From Diorhabda sublineata (lineage: Eukaryota > Arthropoda > Insecta > Coleoptera > Chrysomelidae): 64,000 nucleotides of DNA. Made by a program: the position numbers and the translations under genes. The notes under the pieces are model-generated. The model made no database searches, was not told the DNA's origin, and worked only from the letters and a program-made list of their open reading frames with translations. The DNA lies in NCBI RefSeq assembly GCF_026230105.1, contig NC_079485.1, positions 10,610,872-10,674,871 on the forward strand, given 5' to 3'. Below, piece after piece: positions 37,301 through 44,541 of this stretch (positions are counted from its first letter, which is position 1; every line of letters starts with the position of its first letter).

Positions 37301-39647
37301 TCAACCTACAAAAACATTTGATTGGTATTGCTTCAATTTAATGTGTTAATTTTTGTTATTTCACGTTGATACCTCTACAGTTTTTCGTATCTGTAGACAT
37401 TTATTTAGTTGTATTATAAATTCAACTGTTCAATAAGTTATGTTAATATTGAAAAACCATAAAGTATAAAACCCGCAAGCCTTTATAATAGACTACCATA
37501 TAAGGAAAATTGATAATTTTTGAAATTCAAGAGACTTAAATAGGGTAGATTCTTTTCCAAACATACAGGTCATGATTAGGCTAACAAAGTTTTCGAAAAG
37601 CCCTATAGTTTCTTATCTTAGAAACCTAATCAGAATTTGACAATTTTGCTTCTATACGCTGAAAACTAAGCTAAACAATAAGTGAAAAACTTAAATTTTC
37701 ACCAATCGATGATGATCACGTCGGCAGCAGATGACGTTCGAAGTTATGTATCCGAAACATTAATTACATAAAAATACATTGTATTGATGGATATAGGAAG
37801 TATTGATGAGCATTCATCACTAACATGCTCTTAAAAAGATCTATAACGCAACTTTTTTATTTTCCAAGATTAATTTATTAAATGTACTAGCTTTTGCCAG
37901 CGGCTTAGCTCGCATTGAAGCCATTATAGTATTAGAGATCATTACAATAGAGTTAAATCAATCAATATAATAACTATATTTTATTGCTTGGCTGGGATTA
38001 TCAATTTTCAAAAATTACAACATACCATGAAGTTTCAAAAACTTAGAACTTTATTAAAATGTTACAACAAACGTTAAGACATATTTCTCTGTAACAAAAA
38101 TAAATAATATTGAATTTTAACAATTTCAAAAGATATAAATGCAGAGTATTAATCTACGAAATTCAGTGGGAATAATTGGAATCATAATGAATAGCATCTA
38201 ACCAAAAAATGACACCTAACCTCAAAAGTTGAAATAGATTTATTCGCAAAAATTACGAAGTGGGCGACATCTGTTATCACATCCATAATATGCATTTCGA
38301 AAACAATAAAAACGTGGTAAAAATTGTAGTGTTACAAACGTTCAATTCTAATGGCCAATAAAACTCTTGTGTCCCTTTTTGGTAGTTTCGTCTCGATATG
38401 CAAGTCTCTTTCTACCGTACATACATGAACAAATACATTTCCAATATTTAACTACATCATTCAGATTAATTGTTATCTCATAGGGCTGGGAAGTTAGACC
38501 TGACTTCTGTAGACCATGATATATCTGCCCTTGTACAGTAAAAGTTGGTGAAAATCCGGGCATTCTTATCTCTTTATAAACTCCAAACAATGTCATTTGA
38601 AATCAAGAGTTATAGTTTCTTATTTTGCTCAAAAATTGCTTCGACTCATCTGTAATACTTAACAATAAAGTTTTTAAAGGCTTTTTTGGTTCACCAAGTA
38701 ATGGAAGTGAAACTTTACCACTGAAACAGGACATGCCAACAGTTTCATTTTTCTATTCCAGAGCATCGCAATAGTGACATTAACAATTGAGGGATCATAT
38801 TGAAACCCAGTACCATTGAATACCGACCAATCCTTACGGCGCGTGGTCTGCATTTCTGTATTATGAATTCTTCTCACCTGCGATTGTCCTGGTGTTTCTA
38901 TCGCTCTTCTAGCTACCTGCAGCGTGGCTTGTCCTTCTGAACGAAATCGTGCCTAAAGAGGAGTTTAAGCTGCTCTCAAAACACCTTGTCGCTCTGCTTG
39001 CTGCTGTCTTCTGCGTGATTTCGTGCAACTTTTGCTGCACGAGCCCGCGACGAATTTTTGGATAGATCATATTTCCGCTTTCGAGGCATAAAGAAGAACA
39101 AAGTAAGAATTAAAACCAAAGAGTAAGATCTAAAACAAAGAATAGTATCTAACCTCAAAAATGACATCTAACCTAAAAAATTCAAAAAGTTTTATACTGC
39201 ATACACAATGACAGAACAAAATAACAATAAATATAGAAAAATTACAAACAGCTGAAACTATAGTCAATTGGATTGGATATTGACGTGACCGTCGGTAATA
39301 CAGTGCAACGGTATTACAGTACTCAGGATTGAAAATTCATTACTGGACTGCTAGATTGCAAATAATTTTTTTGTCTTTCGTGAAAAATAATTTTTTTCAT
39401 AAAAAATATCCTACCGTTACTTATAATACCCCCAAGAATGTGTGTACAAAATTTCATGATGATCGGTTAAGTAGTTTTCGCGTGAAAGCATAACAAACAA
39501 ACTTACATTCACATTTATAATATTAGTAAGGATTTGTAAATCATGTTTCAGTATCAAACAGTACGAACAACAGAGCTGCAAGCTATTCTGGCAAAAGCAA
39601 GACAGAAGATTGAAAACTCAAAGAAAGACACATTTGAAGAATTGTGA
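8675..39647 (+). CDS. Eps8: Eps8 / arouser orthologue, EGFR kinase substrate 8-like adaptor (10 coding exons, 741 aa)
   Basis: Coding exons 8675-8932, 25491-25637, 28161-28846, 30451-30653, 31078-31268, 31365-31493, 32056-32152, 36170-36414, 36542-36715 and 39552-39647 have GT/AG borders and matching phases, giving 2226 nt (741 aa plus stop). Domain order is that of Eps8: PTB (about residues 28-150), conserved middle domain (about 205-363), SH3 (about 470-525), proline-rich stretch (about 571-595), SAM-like effector domain (653-710) and a C-terminal helix. In the known family, Eps8 caps and bundles actin and, with Abi1 and Sos1, activates Rac; the fly orthologue is arouser. The SH3 has Ile (VPHTIV) where most SH3 domains have Tyr, the Eps8 hallmark linked to PxxDY binding. 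Human EPS8 is 822 aa, with a longer N-terminus and linker. The ATG at 8675 has a good insect context (AACAATGG), but the exon is open upstream to its acceptor, so an extra 5' coding exon is possible. Exon structure is my manual reading. Confidence 0.93.
8933..12048. other. Eps8 intron 1, left part, nothing coding seen
   Basis: Contains a (TA)n tract at 9496-9561. The remaining sequence (9562-12048) is AT-rich without a domain, terminus or repeat I recognise. Confidence 0.5.
9496..9561. repeat. (TA)n microsatellite
   Basis: Uninterrupted TA run of about 65 bp inside Eps8 intron 1. Confidence 0.97.
12049..12655 (-). mobile_element. Non-LTR retrotransposon fragment (reverse transcriptase part)
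   Basis: On the - strand, broken frames spell GIALDISKTFDKVWYAKLL (the A(F/Y)DxV motif region), then SPTLFLLNINDLLDKTANPI, and FSDHSTL, a decayed form of the catalytic F/YADD box. Downstream frames match the connecting region up to WSCLGIKYHQL-like residues. Frameshifts and stops throughout: an old 5'- and 3'-truncated copy of the CR1/Jockey group. Confidence 0.8.
12667..12726 (+). repeat. Tandem duplication, 2 x 30 bp
   Basis: Two identical units beginning CGCTTTATATGAATAAATTA, starting at 12667 and 12697. Sits immediately next to the retrotransposon fragment. Confidence 0.93.
12727..15255. other. Eps8 intron 1, nothing recognised
   Basis: AT-rich. A frame at 14472-14675 has SFFPDLNLYEV, reminiscent of the Tc1 motif around SPDLNPIE, but too weak to call. 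The 119-codon - strand frame at 14789-15148 has chance composition. Confidence 0.4.
15256..15740 (+). mobile_element. mariner (irritans-like) relic with large internal deletions
   Basis: ATG at 15457 begins MELKREHFRAMIF, the standard N-terminus of irritans-type mariner transposases. After jumps in frame come GDEAPSRATV, then MVDSE, and finally FLNSQNIELMGHP, normally about 250 residues further on. Most of the transposase is deleted. The left limit is inferred from TAGGTTGTTCATAAGACAC at 15256, a plausible terminal repeat; no matching right end found. Confidence 0.75.
15741..16092. other. Eps8 intron 1, nothing recognised
   Basis: AT-rich spacer between two transposase relics. Confidence 0.5.
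16093..16525 (+). mobile_element. Degenerate DDE (IS630/Tc1-like) transposase relic
   Basis: Broken frames on + include IKNRPNPFIDETYVHSCYT-like residues (seen as PFIDETYVHSCYTS after a frameshift), NRLLIYTGGHMGFIFKSAT and EKLISNLPIVLPISIADY. These follow the order of transposases carrying DETYVHS, then RLIIVHAGG, then a LIPNLP...VIDNA motif. The first Asp is kept; the third motif is ruined. Boundaries are unknown, since I saw no termini. Confidence 0.65.
16526..22072. other. Eps8 intron 1, long stretch without recognised content
   Basis: AT-rich with only short frames. The - strand frames between about 20222 and 20930 (RTSQLLFGSLEPQYEDIVFI and others) may be one frameshifted old retroelement ORF, but no diagnostic motif is preserved. 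Nothing else to report. Confidence 0.4.
22074..22620 (+). repeat. CACGCTTTTA-family interspersed repeat, copy 2
   Basis: Begins AACACGCTTTTAGCAATAAT and carries CCCACGCTTTTATAATAAT at 22581 followed by ACATTAGTTGTCTCATC. Same order of blocks as 8089-8452 but longer and diverged. Confidence 0.65.
22725..22990 (-). repeat. CACGCTTTTA-family termini in inverted orientation
   Basis: CTAAAAGCGTGTTT at 22727 and ATAATAAAAGCGTGG near 22973 are reverse complements of the two terminal motifs of the adjacent copy. This suggests a nested or rearranged second copy rather than a simple inversion, because the order is swapped. Confidence 0.5.
22991..23869. other. Eps8 intron 1 segment with a short GGTTA array
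   Basis: Apart from the GGTTA array at 23086-23118, AT-rich with nothing recognised. Confidence 0.5.
23086..23118 (+). repeat. Short GGTTA (TTAGG-type) array, interstitial
   Basis: About six GGTTA units, the last ones with single changes (GGTCA, GGTTAA). TTAGG is the ancestral insect telomere repeat; such short internal arrays are common in insect genomes. Confidence 0.8.
23870..25240 (-). mobile_element. Non-LTR retrotransposon 3' part with RNase H (I/Jockey/R1 group)
   Basis: On the - strand, a frame around 24750 down to 24570 reads YRDGSKTADVSGIGVYGP, then KAPSIFQAEIYTIGKYI: RNase H motif 1 with its Asp and motif 2 with its Glu. After a stop, the frame has SNSQAL (the Asp of SDSQ changed to Asn) and VEGNEIAY. 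Upstream (toward 25240), EKYLSLTLDSKLLW matches the region after the reverse transcriptase. Many stops: dead copy, 5'-truncated. Elements with this RNase H belong to the I, R1, LOA and Jockey neighbours. Confidence 0.82.
25251..25336. repeat. (TA)n microsatellite
   Basis: TA/TAA run of about 85 bp with a TATG interruption, at the truncated end of the retrotransposon. Confidence 0.95.
25491..25637 (+). CDS. Eps8: Eps8 coding exon 2 (residues 87-135, second half of PTB)
   Basis: Acceptor TTTCATTTCAG, donor GTAAGT, 49 codons, phase 0 at both ends. It encodes MERFPANSIQEPSAFM, matching the Eps8 motif where a Phe-Pro precedes an Ile-Gln, followed by a beta strand of hydrophobic residues (NILVFIV). 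It lies 154 bp downstream of a (TA)n tract at the far end of the long first intron. Confidence 0.9.
25638..28160. other. Eps8 intron 2
   Basis: 2.5 kb. The right third is the inverted-repeat element at 27039-27821. The remainder is AT-rich without recognisable content. Confidence 0.7.
27039..27821. mobile_element. Foldback/MITE-like element with long imperfect inverted repeats
   Basis: GAATATTCGG at 27039 and CCGAATATTC ending at 27821 bound a 783 bp block. The arms pair for at least 110 bp: both carry ACTTTCGC, then AATCGAAAAATCA-like, AATTTCGATGAA and GTTTTTACG blocks. No transposase is evident. A 106-codon frame at 27073-27393 overlaps the left arm but looks like chance. No clear target duplication. 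Confidence 0.7.
28161..28846 (+). CDS. Eps8: Eps8 coding exon 3 (residues 136-363, conserved middle domain)
   Basis: The largest exon, 686 nt, phase 0 to phase 2. It opens with the end of the PTB helix (CQSISAQDLVEDLKEL), then a Ser/Pro-rich linker. The strongly conserved block follows: RDVTILNHCFDDIEKFI, a basic RRRKTRKSKKR run, KPPPEKEFVDIFQKFK, FNLLAKLKAHIHDP and LVHFLFTPL. These are diagnostic of Eps8 and Eps8-like proteins. The donor is AAG|GTAAGT. Confidence 0.93.
28847..30450. other. Eps8 intron 3
   Basis: 1.6 kb. Holds a small inverted repeat (29301-29410) and a pair of CACGCTTTTA-type motifs (AAAAGCGTGG at 30189, TTCACGCTTTTAG at 30281). A 64-codon - strand frame at 29037-29231 is less AT-biased than usual but unrecognised. 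Confidence 0.6.
29301..29410. repeat. Imperfect inverted repeat about 110 bp
   Basis: GAAAAGACCGTCCTGG at the left and CCAAGGACGGTTTTTT at the right, with further partial pairing (GATACGTA and CGTTCGTAT) inside. Looks like a small hairpin-forming element. Confidence 0.6.
30451..30653 (+). CDS. Eps8: Eps8 coding exon 4 (residues 364-431, linker)
   Basis: Begins after TTTTGTAG, completes an Arg codon split by the intron, and runs 67 codons to a phase-1 donor (CTAG|GTAATG). It encodes a Tyr/Asp/Ser-rich linker with YHPVFMDGWSPEYP, which resembles the Eps8 segment before the SH3 domain. The downstream donor is weaker than its neighbours. Confidence 0.85.
30654..31077. other. Eps8 intron 4, nothing seen
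   Basis: 424 bp AT-rich intron with no repeat or coding signal. Confidence 0.7.
31078..31268 (+). CDS. Eps8: Eps8 coding exon 5 (residues 432-495, start of SH3)
   Basis: Completes a Gly codon, then 63 codons to a phase-0 donor (GAG|GTATGA). The last 27 residues start the SH3 fold: ATIVQVTYPRTANNDKEL, then TVVRGEFLE. The usual ALYDY signature is degenerate here (VTYPR). Confidence 0.88.
31365..31493 (+). CDS. Eps8: Eps8 coding exon 6 (residues 496-538, end of SH3)
   Basis: 43 codons, phase 0 at both ends, donor GTGAGT. It encodes ILDDSRKWWKARNSRGQ followed by VPHTIVTPY. The tandem Trp of the SH3 ligand pocket is present, and Ile replaces the usual Tyr after VP, as in vertebrate Eps8. It is separated from exon 5 by a 96 bp intron. 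Confidence 0.92.
31494..32055. other. Eps8 intron 6 with a TGAG microsatellite
   Basis: 562 bp. Five TGAG units at 31771-31790; otherwise unremarkable, with a long T/C tract before the acceptor. Confidence 0.7.
32056..32152 (+). CDS. Eps8: Eps8 coding exon 7 (residues 539-570, linker)
   Basis: Acceptor TTTTTTTTAG, 97 nt, phase 0 to phase 1, donor GTAAGA. It encodes a polar linker (DSPVERFSRDHSTQDHSP) with no fold of its own. The call rests on clean splice sites and on its phase matching the next exon. Confidence 0.82.
32153..36169. other. Eps8 intron 7, no gene recognised
   Basis: 4.0 kb of AT-rich sequence. A 9 bp stem (AAGGTTCAA/TTGAACCTT, 33070-33101) is the only structure I noted. A cassette exon specific to one transcript could be hidden here. 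Confidence 0.5.
36170..36414 (+). CDS. Eps8: Eps8 coding exon 8 (residues 571-652, proline-rich)
   Basis: Acceptor TTTCTGCAG, 245 nt, completes an Asp codon and ends in phase 0 before GTAAGA. It starts with nine consecutive prolines after APIA-like residues, then a Thr/Ala/Pro stretch and MSNDLQEELTSVLTLVRDRN, matching the amphipathic region of Eps8 before the effector domain. A polyproline run is a typical profilin or SH3 ligand. Confidence 0.9.
36542..36715 (+). CDS. Eps8: Eps8 coding exon 9 (residues 653-710, SAM-like effector domain)
   Basis: Acceptor TTTTCCTATAG, 58 codons, phase 0, donor GTAAGT. VQDWLEAKGFNENI, then FKGVNGHHLFEVKKAELERI and GKRLFSQISIQK, align with the C-terminal actin-binding effector domain of Eps8. 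Translation reads past the donor for 12 codons to a stop at 36752, so a retained-intron form would end there. Confidence 0.92.
36716..39551. other. Eps8 intron 9
   Basis: 2.8 kb. The right 1.65 kb is a Helitron; 36716-37886 is AT-rich with nothing recognised. Confidence 0.7.
37887..39532 (-). mobile_element. Helitron, decayed, complete termini
   Basis: On the - strand it starts TCCTTACTAATATTATAAAT at 39532 and ends GCTGGCAAAAGCTAG at 37887, the TC...CTAG ends of insect Helitrons, inserted between A and T as expected. Inside, from 39088, MPRKRKYDLSKNSSRARAAK is the usual N-terminus of the Rep/helicase protein. Further frames give DWSVFNGTGFQYDP and MPGFSPTFTVQGQIYH, also typical. The Rep catalytic centre and helicase are missing, so it could only have moved with help from another copy. 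1646 bp. Confidence 0.9.
39552..39647 (+). CDS. Eps8: Eps8 terminal coding exon 10 (residues 711-741 and stop)
   Basis: Acceptor CATGTTTCAG, then 31 codons and TGA. TTELQAILAKARQKIE matches the C-terminal helix of Eps8 (SELQEIMRRRQEKI type), which takes part in actin bundling. The exon follows a 2.8 kb intron, and a Helitron ends only 19 bp upstream. Confidence 0.88.
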   Translation, partial: YQTVRTTELQAILAKARQKIENSKKDTFEEL

Positions 39648-40229
39648 TTTTATTTACTATTGTTTACACTAATTGTAGCTCCGTTATTAATTGTTGACTA
39701 TCGAGGTACATTTGTCACAATCTCCAAGAAAAAATTATACATTCTCAACAAATGAATAGATGCATTCTAGAAAGAAAATATTACAACACACGCTTACCTT
39801 GCAACATAAATTGTAGTAATAAGTTATTTATTTGGTATAAACGATTTGTTTAACTGCTCTGAAATACAAGGCCATTGACAAATGTTCCAAGATATTGTAG
39901 AAGTATATATAACATATCAAATATTATATCAACTTTATACTCGCCATTGATCAGACTTAACATGGGTTGTATCTATTTCACGTGGAAAATATATTTAAAT
40001 TTGATTAAATACTGTTTTGAATCTATTGTTTTATTCCATTTACCTTTCCCACCCTTTACTAGGATTTGTATTAAGTTCTCATTTTAAACAAGTAAATTTT
40101 CAAAATACCACGCCTGTAGGCGTGTCATTGAACTTTGAGGAACAGTTTATGCTATGGGATGATGATAATGTGGATTCGCGGCAGTTACAACAAAATTGTA
40201 CAATTAATAATTTATTTATGAATGTAGCA

Positions 40230-40235
40230 AATAAA
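40230..40235 (+). terminator. Candidate poly(A) signal for Eps8
   Basis: AATAAA on the + strand, 583 bp after the Eps8 stop. I saw no earlier canonical hexamer between 39648 and here. Position fits a 3' UTR of about 0.6 kb; actual use is not shown by the sequence. Confidence 0.45.
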
Positions 40236-41845
40236 GTTTCTACAGCGATATATGCTTTAGCAATGGTTTCAAATATTTATTAACAACGTTCTTTTTATAC
40301 TAAAAACAAAACAATTTCAGCAGTGGGACTCTACTGCTAAAATCTACTGGTCTATATAAATAGTTGAACAGAATTTAAAGTGTGAGATAATGAATTTTGA
40401 CGGATGTACATTATTTTACAAATATGTAATTTAGTACTGAAAAAATTGGTCCTGATAAAAAATTTATAGATTCATTACTCTAGTAGACTATCAGAAAGGA
40501 TAATTCGTTTTAATAAAAATGTTTTACGTAATATTTATAGCAAAGCTGTACAATTCACGACAAATTCAAATAAAAATTATCAGCCGAATAGGCCTAATAA
40601 TATGTCGTTGCCCATCAATGACCAAACGATAATATTTCATCGTACTTACAACTATCAATCGCACAGAATTTTAGCAACTGTGTACGTGATAAGTACTATT
40701 GTCGCAGGTGACTATGCTATTTCAAAAATGTCAATTTAGGCGGCAAGAGCAAAAACATCACCGTTTTTCTCTTTCTATTCCTTTTTTATGTCATTTATTG
40801 AGAAAAGTAAGTGTTGGTTCATGGTAGAAGTTAGTGAAATATATATATTAAGCAATATTAGTCAAGGTTTTGTTGTAGTGAAAACCAAAAGAATAGCTTG
40901 AAATGGGTGGTATCGCATCTTCCAAAGAACTATTGAGGGATCAATGCATGCTCATTATATTCGTCAAGTCAAGCAAACATTTAAAAAAATATATTTTTAT
41001 TCTATACAGTAACGTCTATTTCAAGTGATAAAATTATAATATTTGTTACTAGGGAGTTGCATTTTTATCTCAACTTCACGGCTAATCTTATTTTCAAATG
41101 TGTTCTAAGTATTTCTTTGACACCAAATTATTTTTTATCCCTCTCTTTCGACTAAAAGAAATGAAATTAGTTTTATTTTCATTTGAGAACCGCGAATGCA
41201 TATGAATATCTTTTGGTCTAAGATCCAGCTGCATCATTAGTACGCTCATTGGTTTTTTGCTAAAACCCAAATTTTTATGCATAATTAGGAGAATATATAT
41301 TTATCAGGTTGTCTATCTTAATTTGACCTCTTTTACTTTTAATTTGTTTTTGAGAAAAAATTTCGTTCAATTTTTTTTAAATAAAATCTCGTCTACACCA
41401 CGGCAATTTATATAAAGATTCGAAAACATCACGGTTGCCCTTAGGCATCTGGCCGCAGCTCTTCGCAGCCAATAGGTATGATTTCGATACATTTATAAGT
41501 TTATAAAGTACATTTATTAATCATATAATAAATTAAAGTTAATTTTATTATAATATATGGTGGCCTAATTAAATCCGGTCGCAAATAAGGGTTACTAGCT
41601 GCTAAAGATGATAAATATTTAAGTTAGAGTAAAAGAGAGTTGGGTTTTAAGGTTTTAGAAAAAAACCGAAGAGCGCACTAATCCTGCAGATGGATATCGT
41701 ACTATTTAGAAATCAAAAGAATATCCTTCGTTTTTACATTTCATCAAAAAAAGTATACCGCTTTTAACCTTTTATCTCATATTACACTATCACCAAGCAC
41801 AGCCTTTTTGATAATCTACCTTCATTGGTATGGATTCAAGTGTAT

Positions 41846-41851
41846 TTTATT
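41846..41851 (-). terminator. Candidate poly(A) signal for MON2
   Basis: AATAAA read on the - strand (TTTATT on +), 109 bp beyond the MON2 stop. It is the closest canonical hexamer I saw. Confidence 0.5.
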
Positions 41852-41959
41852 ATAAACATTAAATTTCATTACGTCCATAAGTAAATCCCAGTGCTGATTA
41901 TAATTTGTGTAATATGGTTACAGATATGACGACTTTGTACAGGTACGAAAATGATAATA

Positions 41960-42141
41960 CTATATTAATGAATCTGGAATCTTAATAACATTATTGTTTC
42001 TATTATGTGGTGGTTGTAAAAGATCACAGAATTGTAGTAAAGCTTCTCTCAATGGTCTCGACACTTGAGTGGAGGAAGTTGTTGTACATTCCACTAGATA
42101 TGGGTAGAGATTTATGAGTTGTTCCCAAGCTTTATTGTCTT
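41960..42141 (-). CDS. mon2: MON2 terminal coding exon 15 (residues 1583-1642 and stop)
   Basis: 182 nt after acceptor TTGCTTCAG, ending TAG. NKAWEQLINLYPYLVECTT and REALLQFCDLLQPP match the family C-terminus (DFMQPP type); the last 19 residues are lineage-specific. Confidence 0.92.
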
Positions 42142-44487
42142 CTGAAGCAAAAATTTAATAATGAAACATTATGAATATGCAATAAAAATTTTATAGCTAT
42201 TCAGAAATAAAAGGAAATTCAAGATGTGAAACTGTTAAGACCAATAACAATTCAAGATGGGAAACTGTTATGATAAGAAACAATTCAAGATGTGAAACTG
42301 TCATTCTATTCTCTATTTAGTTGATAAACTTCACATAAATACGTCTAAATCTTAAGATTTTCCATTTGATCAATTGGTGTATAAAACACATCTACATAAT
42401 AAATATAGATTTACAGTTTGTGCCAAAACTTCCAATTGCCATTTAATAAGTTATGGTTTAGCTACATCAATGAATCTTTTATCCAATCCTATGAACTTTT
42501 CCCTTCAAATCAACGATTTGAAGAAACCAATTAAAGAGAACAAAAACCATCAAAGTGATTTGTTATACTTATCCCTAGTTTTACAAATAGTGACAGTCCA
42601 AGAAGAAAAATATTTGTATGCTTGAGCTCCTGTTTGGTATACATTTTTGAAACTTTCAAAAAGCTGAACATTGAACATTTGAAATGAATAACTTTATTTA
42701 TATTATTATATTCAAATAATTTTATACGTTAATAAATCATGAACAATTCATGAAATGGAAAAAAAATAATCTTGATAATGAGAAAGAAGAATATGAATTA
42801 CTATGACAAAAATATATAATCTCTGTAAATTTATCAGCGCAATTAATATTCATTTTCAATACAGATGTATACATGTAAAAGGTGGACATTGAATTCAAAA
42901 TCTCTAAATATAAGTAGTTAAAAATCATCAAATAGTACAGAAAATTAAACTGAAAAATTGAAGCGCTTGGACCATACCATGAAAGGGAAGCTTTAAATGA
43001 TAATGAAAACGTTGATATGACTGAACTCAATAGAAGTTTATGCAGTTGAATAATATCATTAGAAAAGAGAGTCGTTTGGAGTAATAAGTTGTGAATTATA
43101 TGAAGATATGTAATTTAACGGCAATTCACTAACATTTTTATAGGACTTTTTTTTCGAACATGTGGAAAAATCCAGAACAGTTGCCATAATAGAATACTTG
43201 CATGGTTTGAATTTTGGATAGTTTATATACAACTTTTATTATATATTTTTGTTCATTTTTTGATCAATTATTTATAGAGAAAAGAATTATTGAAATTTCA
43301 AAAATTTTGTAATTAGTTTAAACATTTCAGTAAGGCCGACATATTGTGTGACGTCATAGGTATAAAATAAACCTTGAACATATGATACAAAGTAAATACG
43401 ACAATTATTCTCTTAGTTATTTTTGAATAAGCGTTATCATTAAACTTTGATTAATCTGAAAAATGGTATATAAATCGTGTTTTGTGCCAGGATATAAAAA
43501 TACCACGACTAAAACACCTGACAAAGTTTTTGTATGATGCTAAGAAATTCGAATATACAAAAAAATGGTCTGTTAATTGTTGGTCGCTTTGACGATACTG
43601 TGAGATATGATTCTTTTGTTGCCAGGATCAATGTAATGTAAGTAAGATTCAAATTTAACTTATTTTATAGCAATTAAGTTTGATTTGCTTTCAATTTTTA
43701 AAGTGATTGTAACATGCAAGAACTTAACCTATAAATGGTTTATTCACTTTATTCTTACATAGAGAAAAACATTTTATTTATACGTAACTAATAAATATTA
43801 TTTGTATTATAACATCACATGTTATATTGCCGGCAACGATAACCTCATAATCATCAAGCAAACAACTGCTCAATGTTTTTATTAAACTTATGACGTTACA
43901 ACTGAAAACCCATAAGAATTGTTTTCTTATGTAGTTTAAAATTTGAAATTTTTGCGATTTTCAATCAAATATTTAGATATCAATTTTTCATTTTTAGTAA
44001 AATATTTTATTTTCTGACATTATTTCATATAAAGAACTTATAAAATAAACAAAAAAATAAATACTTTTAAATAAATGCAAGTACCCTATTGTTACTAAAA
44101 TAAATATAATTCTTTCTGAGAATCTCCCAATAATTAATTTTCTAAAATGACATTTCAAAATTTTAATATGATTCAGAAAAATATACATACCTTTCACAGT
44201 GGTTGCCTTTTTCATAGAAACTATTAGAGTTGTTAGGGCTTTCAGTACAAAAGATATCTCGGATAGTCGATATCTGCAAATTTAATATAATGTCTATTAA
44301 CTAGAAAAATTTAAAGACAAACTAATGTTTTGTAGCTATATTTGTAATAAAATAACTGATCATTTCTGATTTGAACCAATTTATACATATATTGAAGAAT
44401 GTCACTATCATTGAGTCATTTTCAATCTGGCTTTGTAGATTTTATTGTAGAATCCCTTTAGGATAGCCAGGATGACAGTATCTATTG

Positions 44488-44541
<54 letters not shown>

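Larger units (their letters stand above)
39648..41959. other. Convergent intergenic region between Eps8 and MON2
   Basis: 2.3 kb between two stop codons facing each other. Holds the likely 3' UTRs and poly(A) signals; 40300-41840 shows nothing I recognise. Confidence 0.7.
42142..44190. other. MON2 intron 14
   Basis: 2.05 kb. Contains a 33 bp tandem repeat and a THAP-domain relic; the rest is AT-rich. Confidence 0.7.

Noticed and set aside
42216..42306. 33 bp spaced repeats as a CRISPR-like array
   Set aside because: Whole 33 bp units repeat without unique spacers, in an animal intron.
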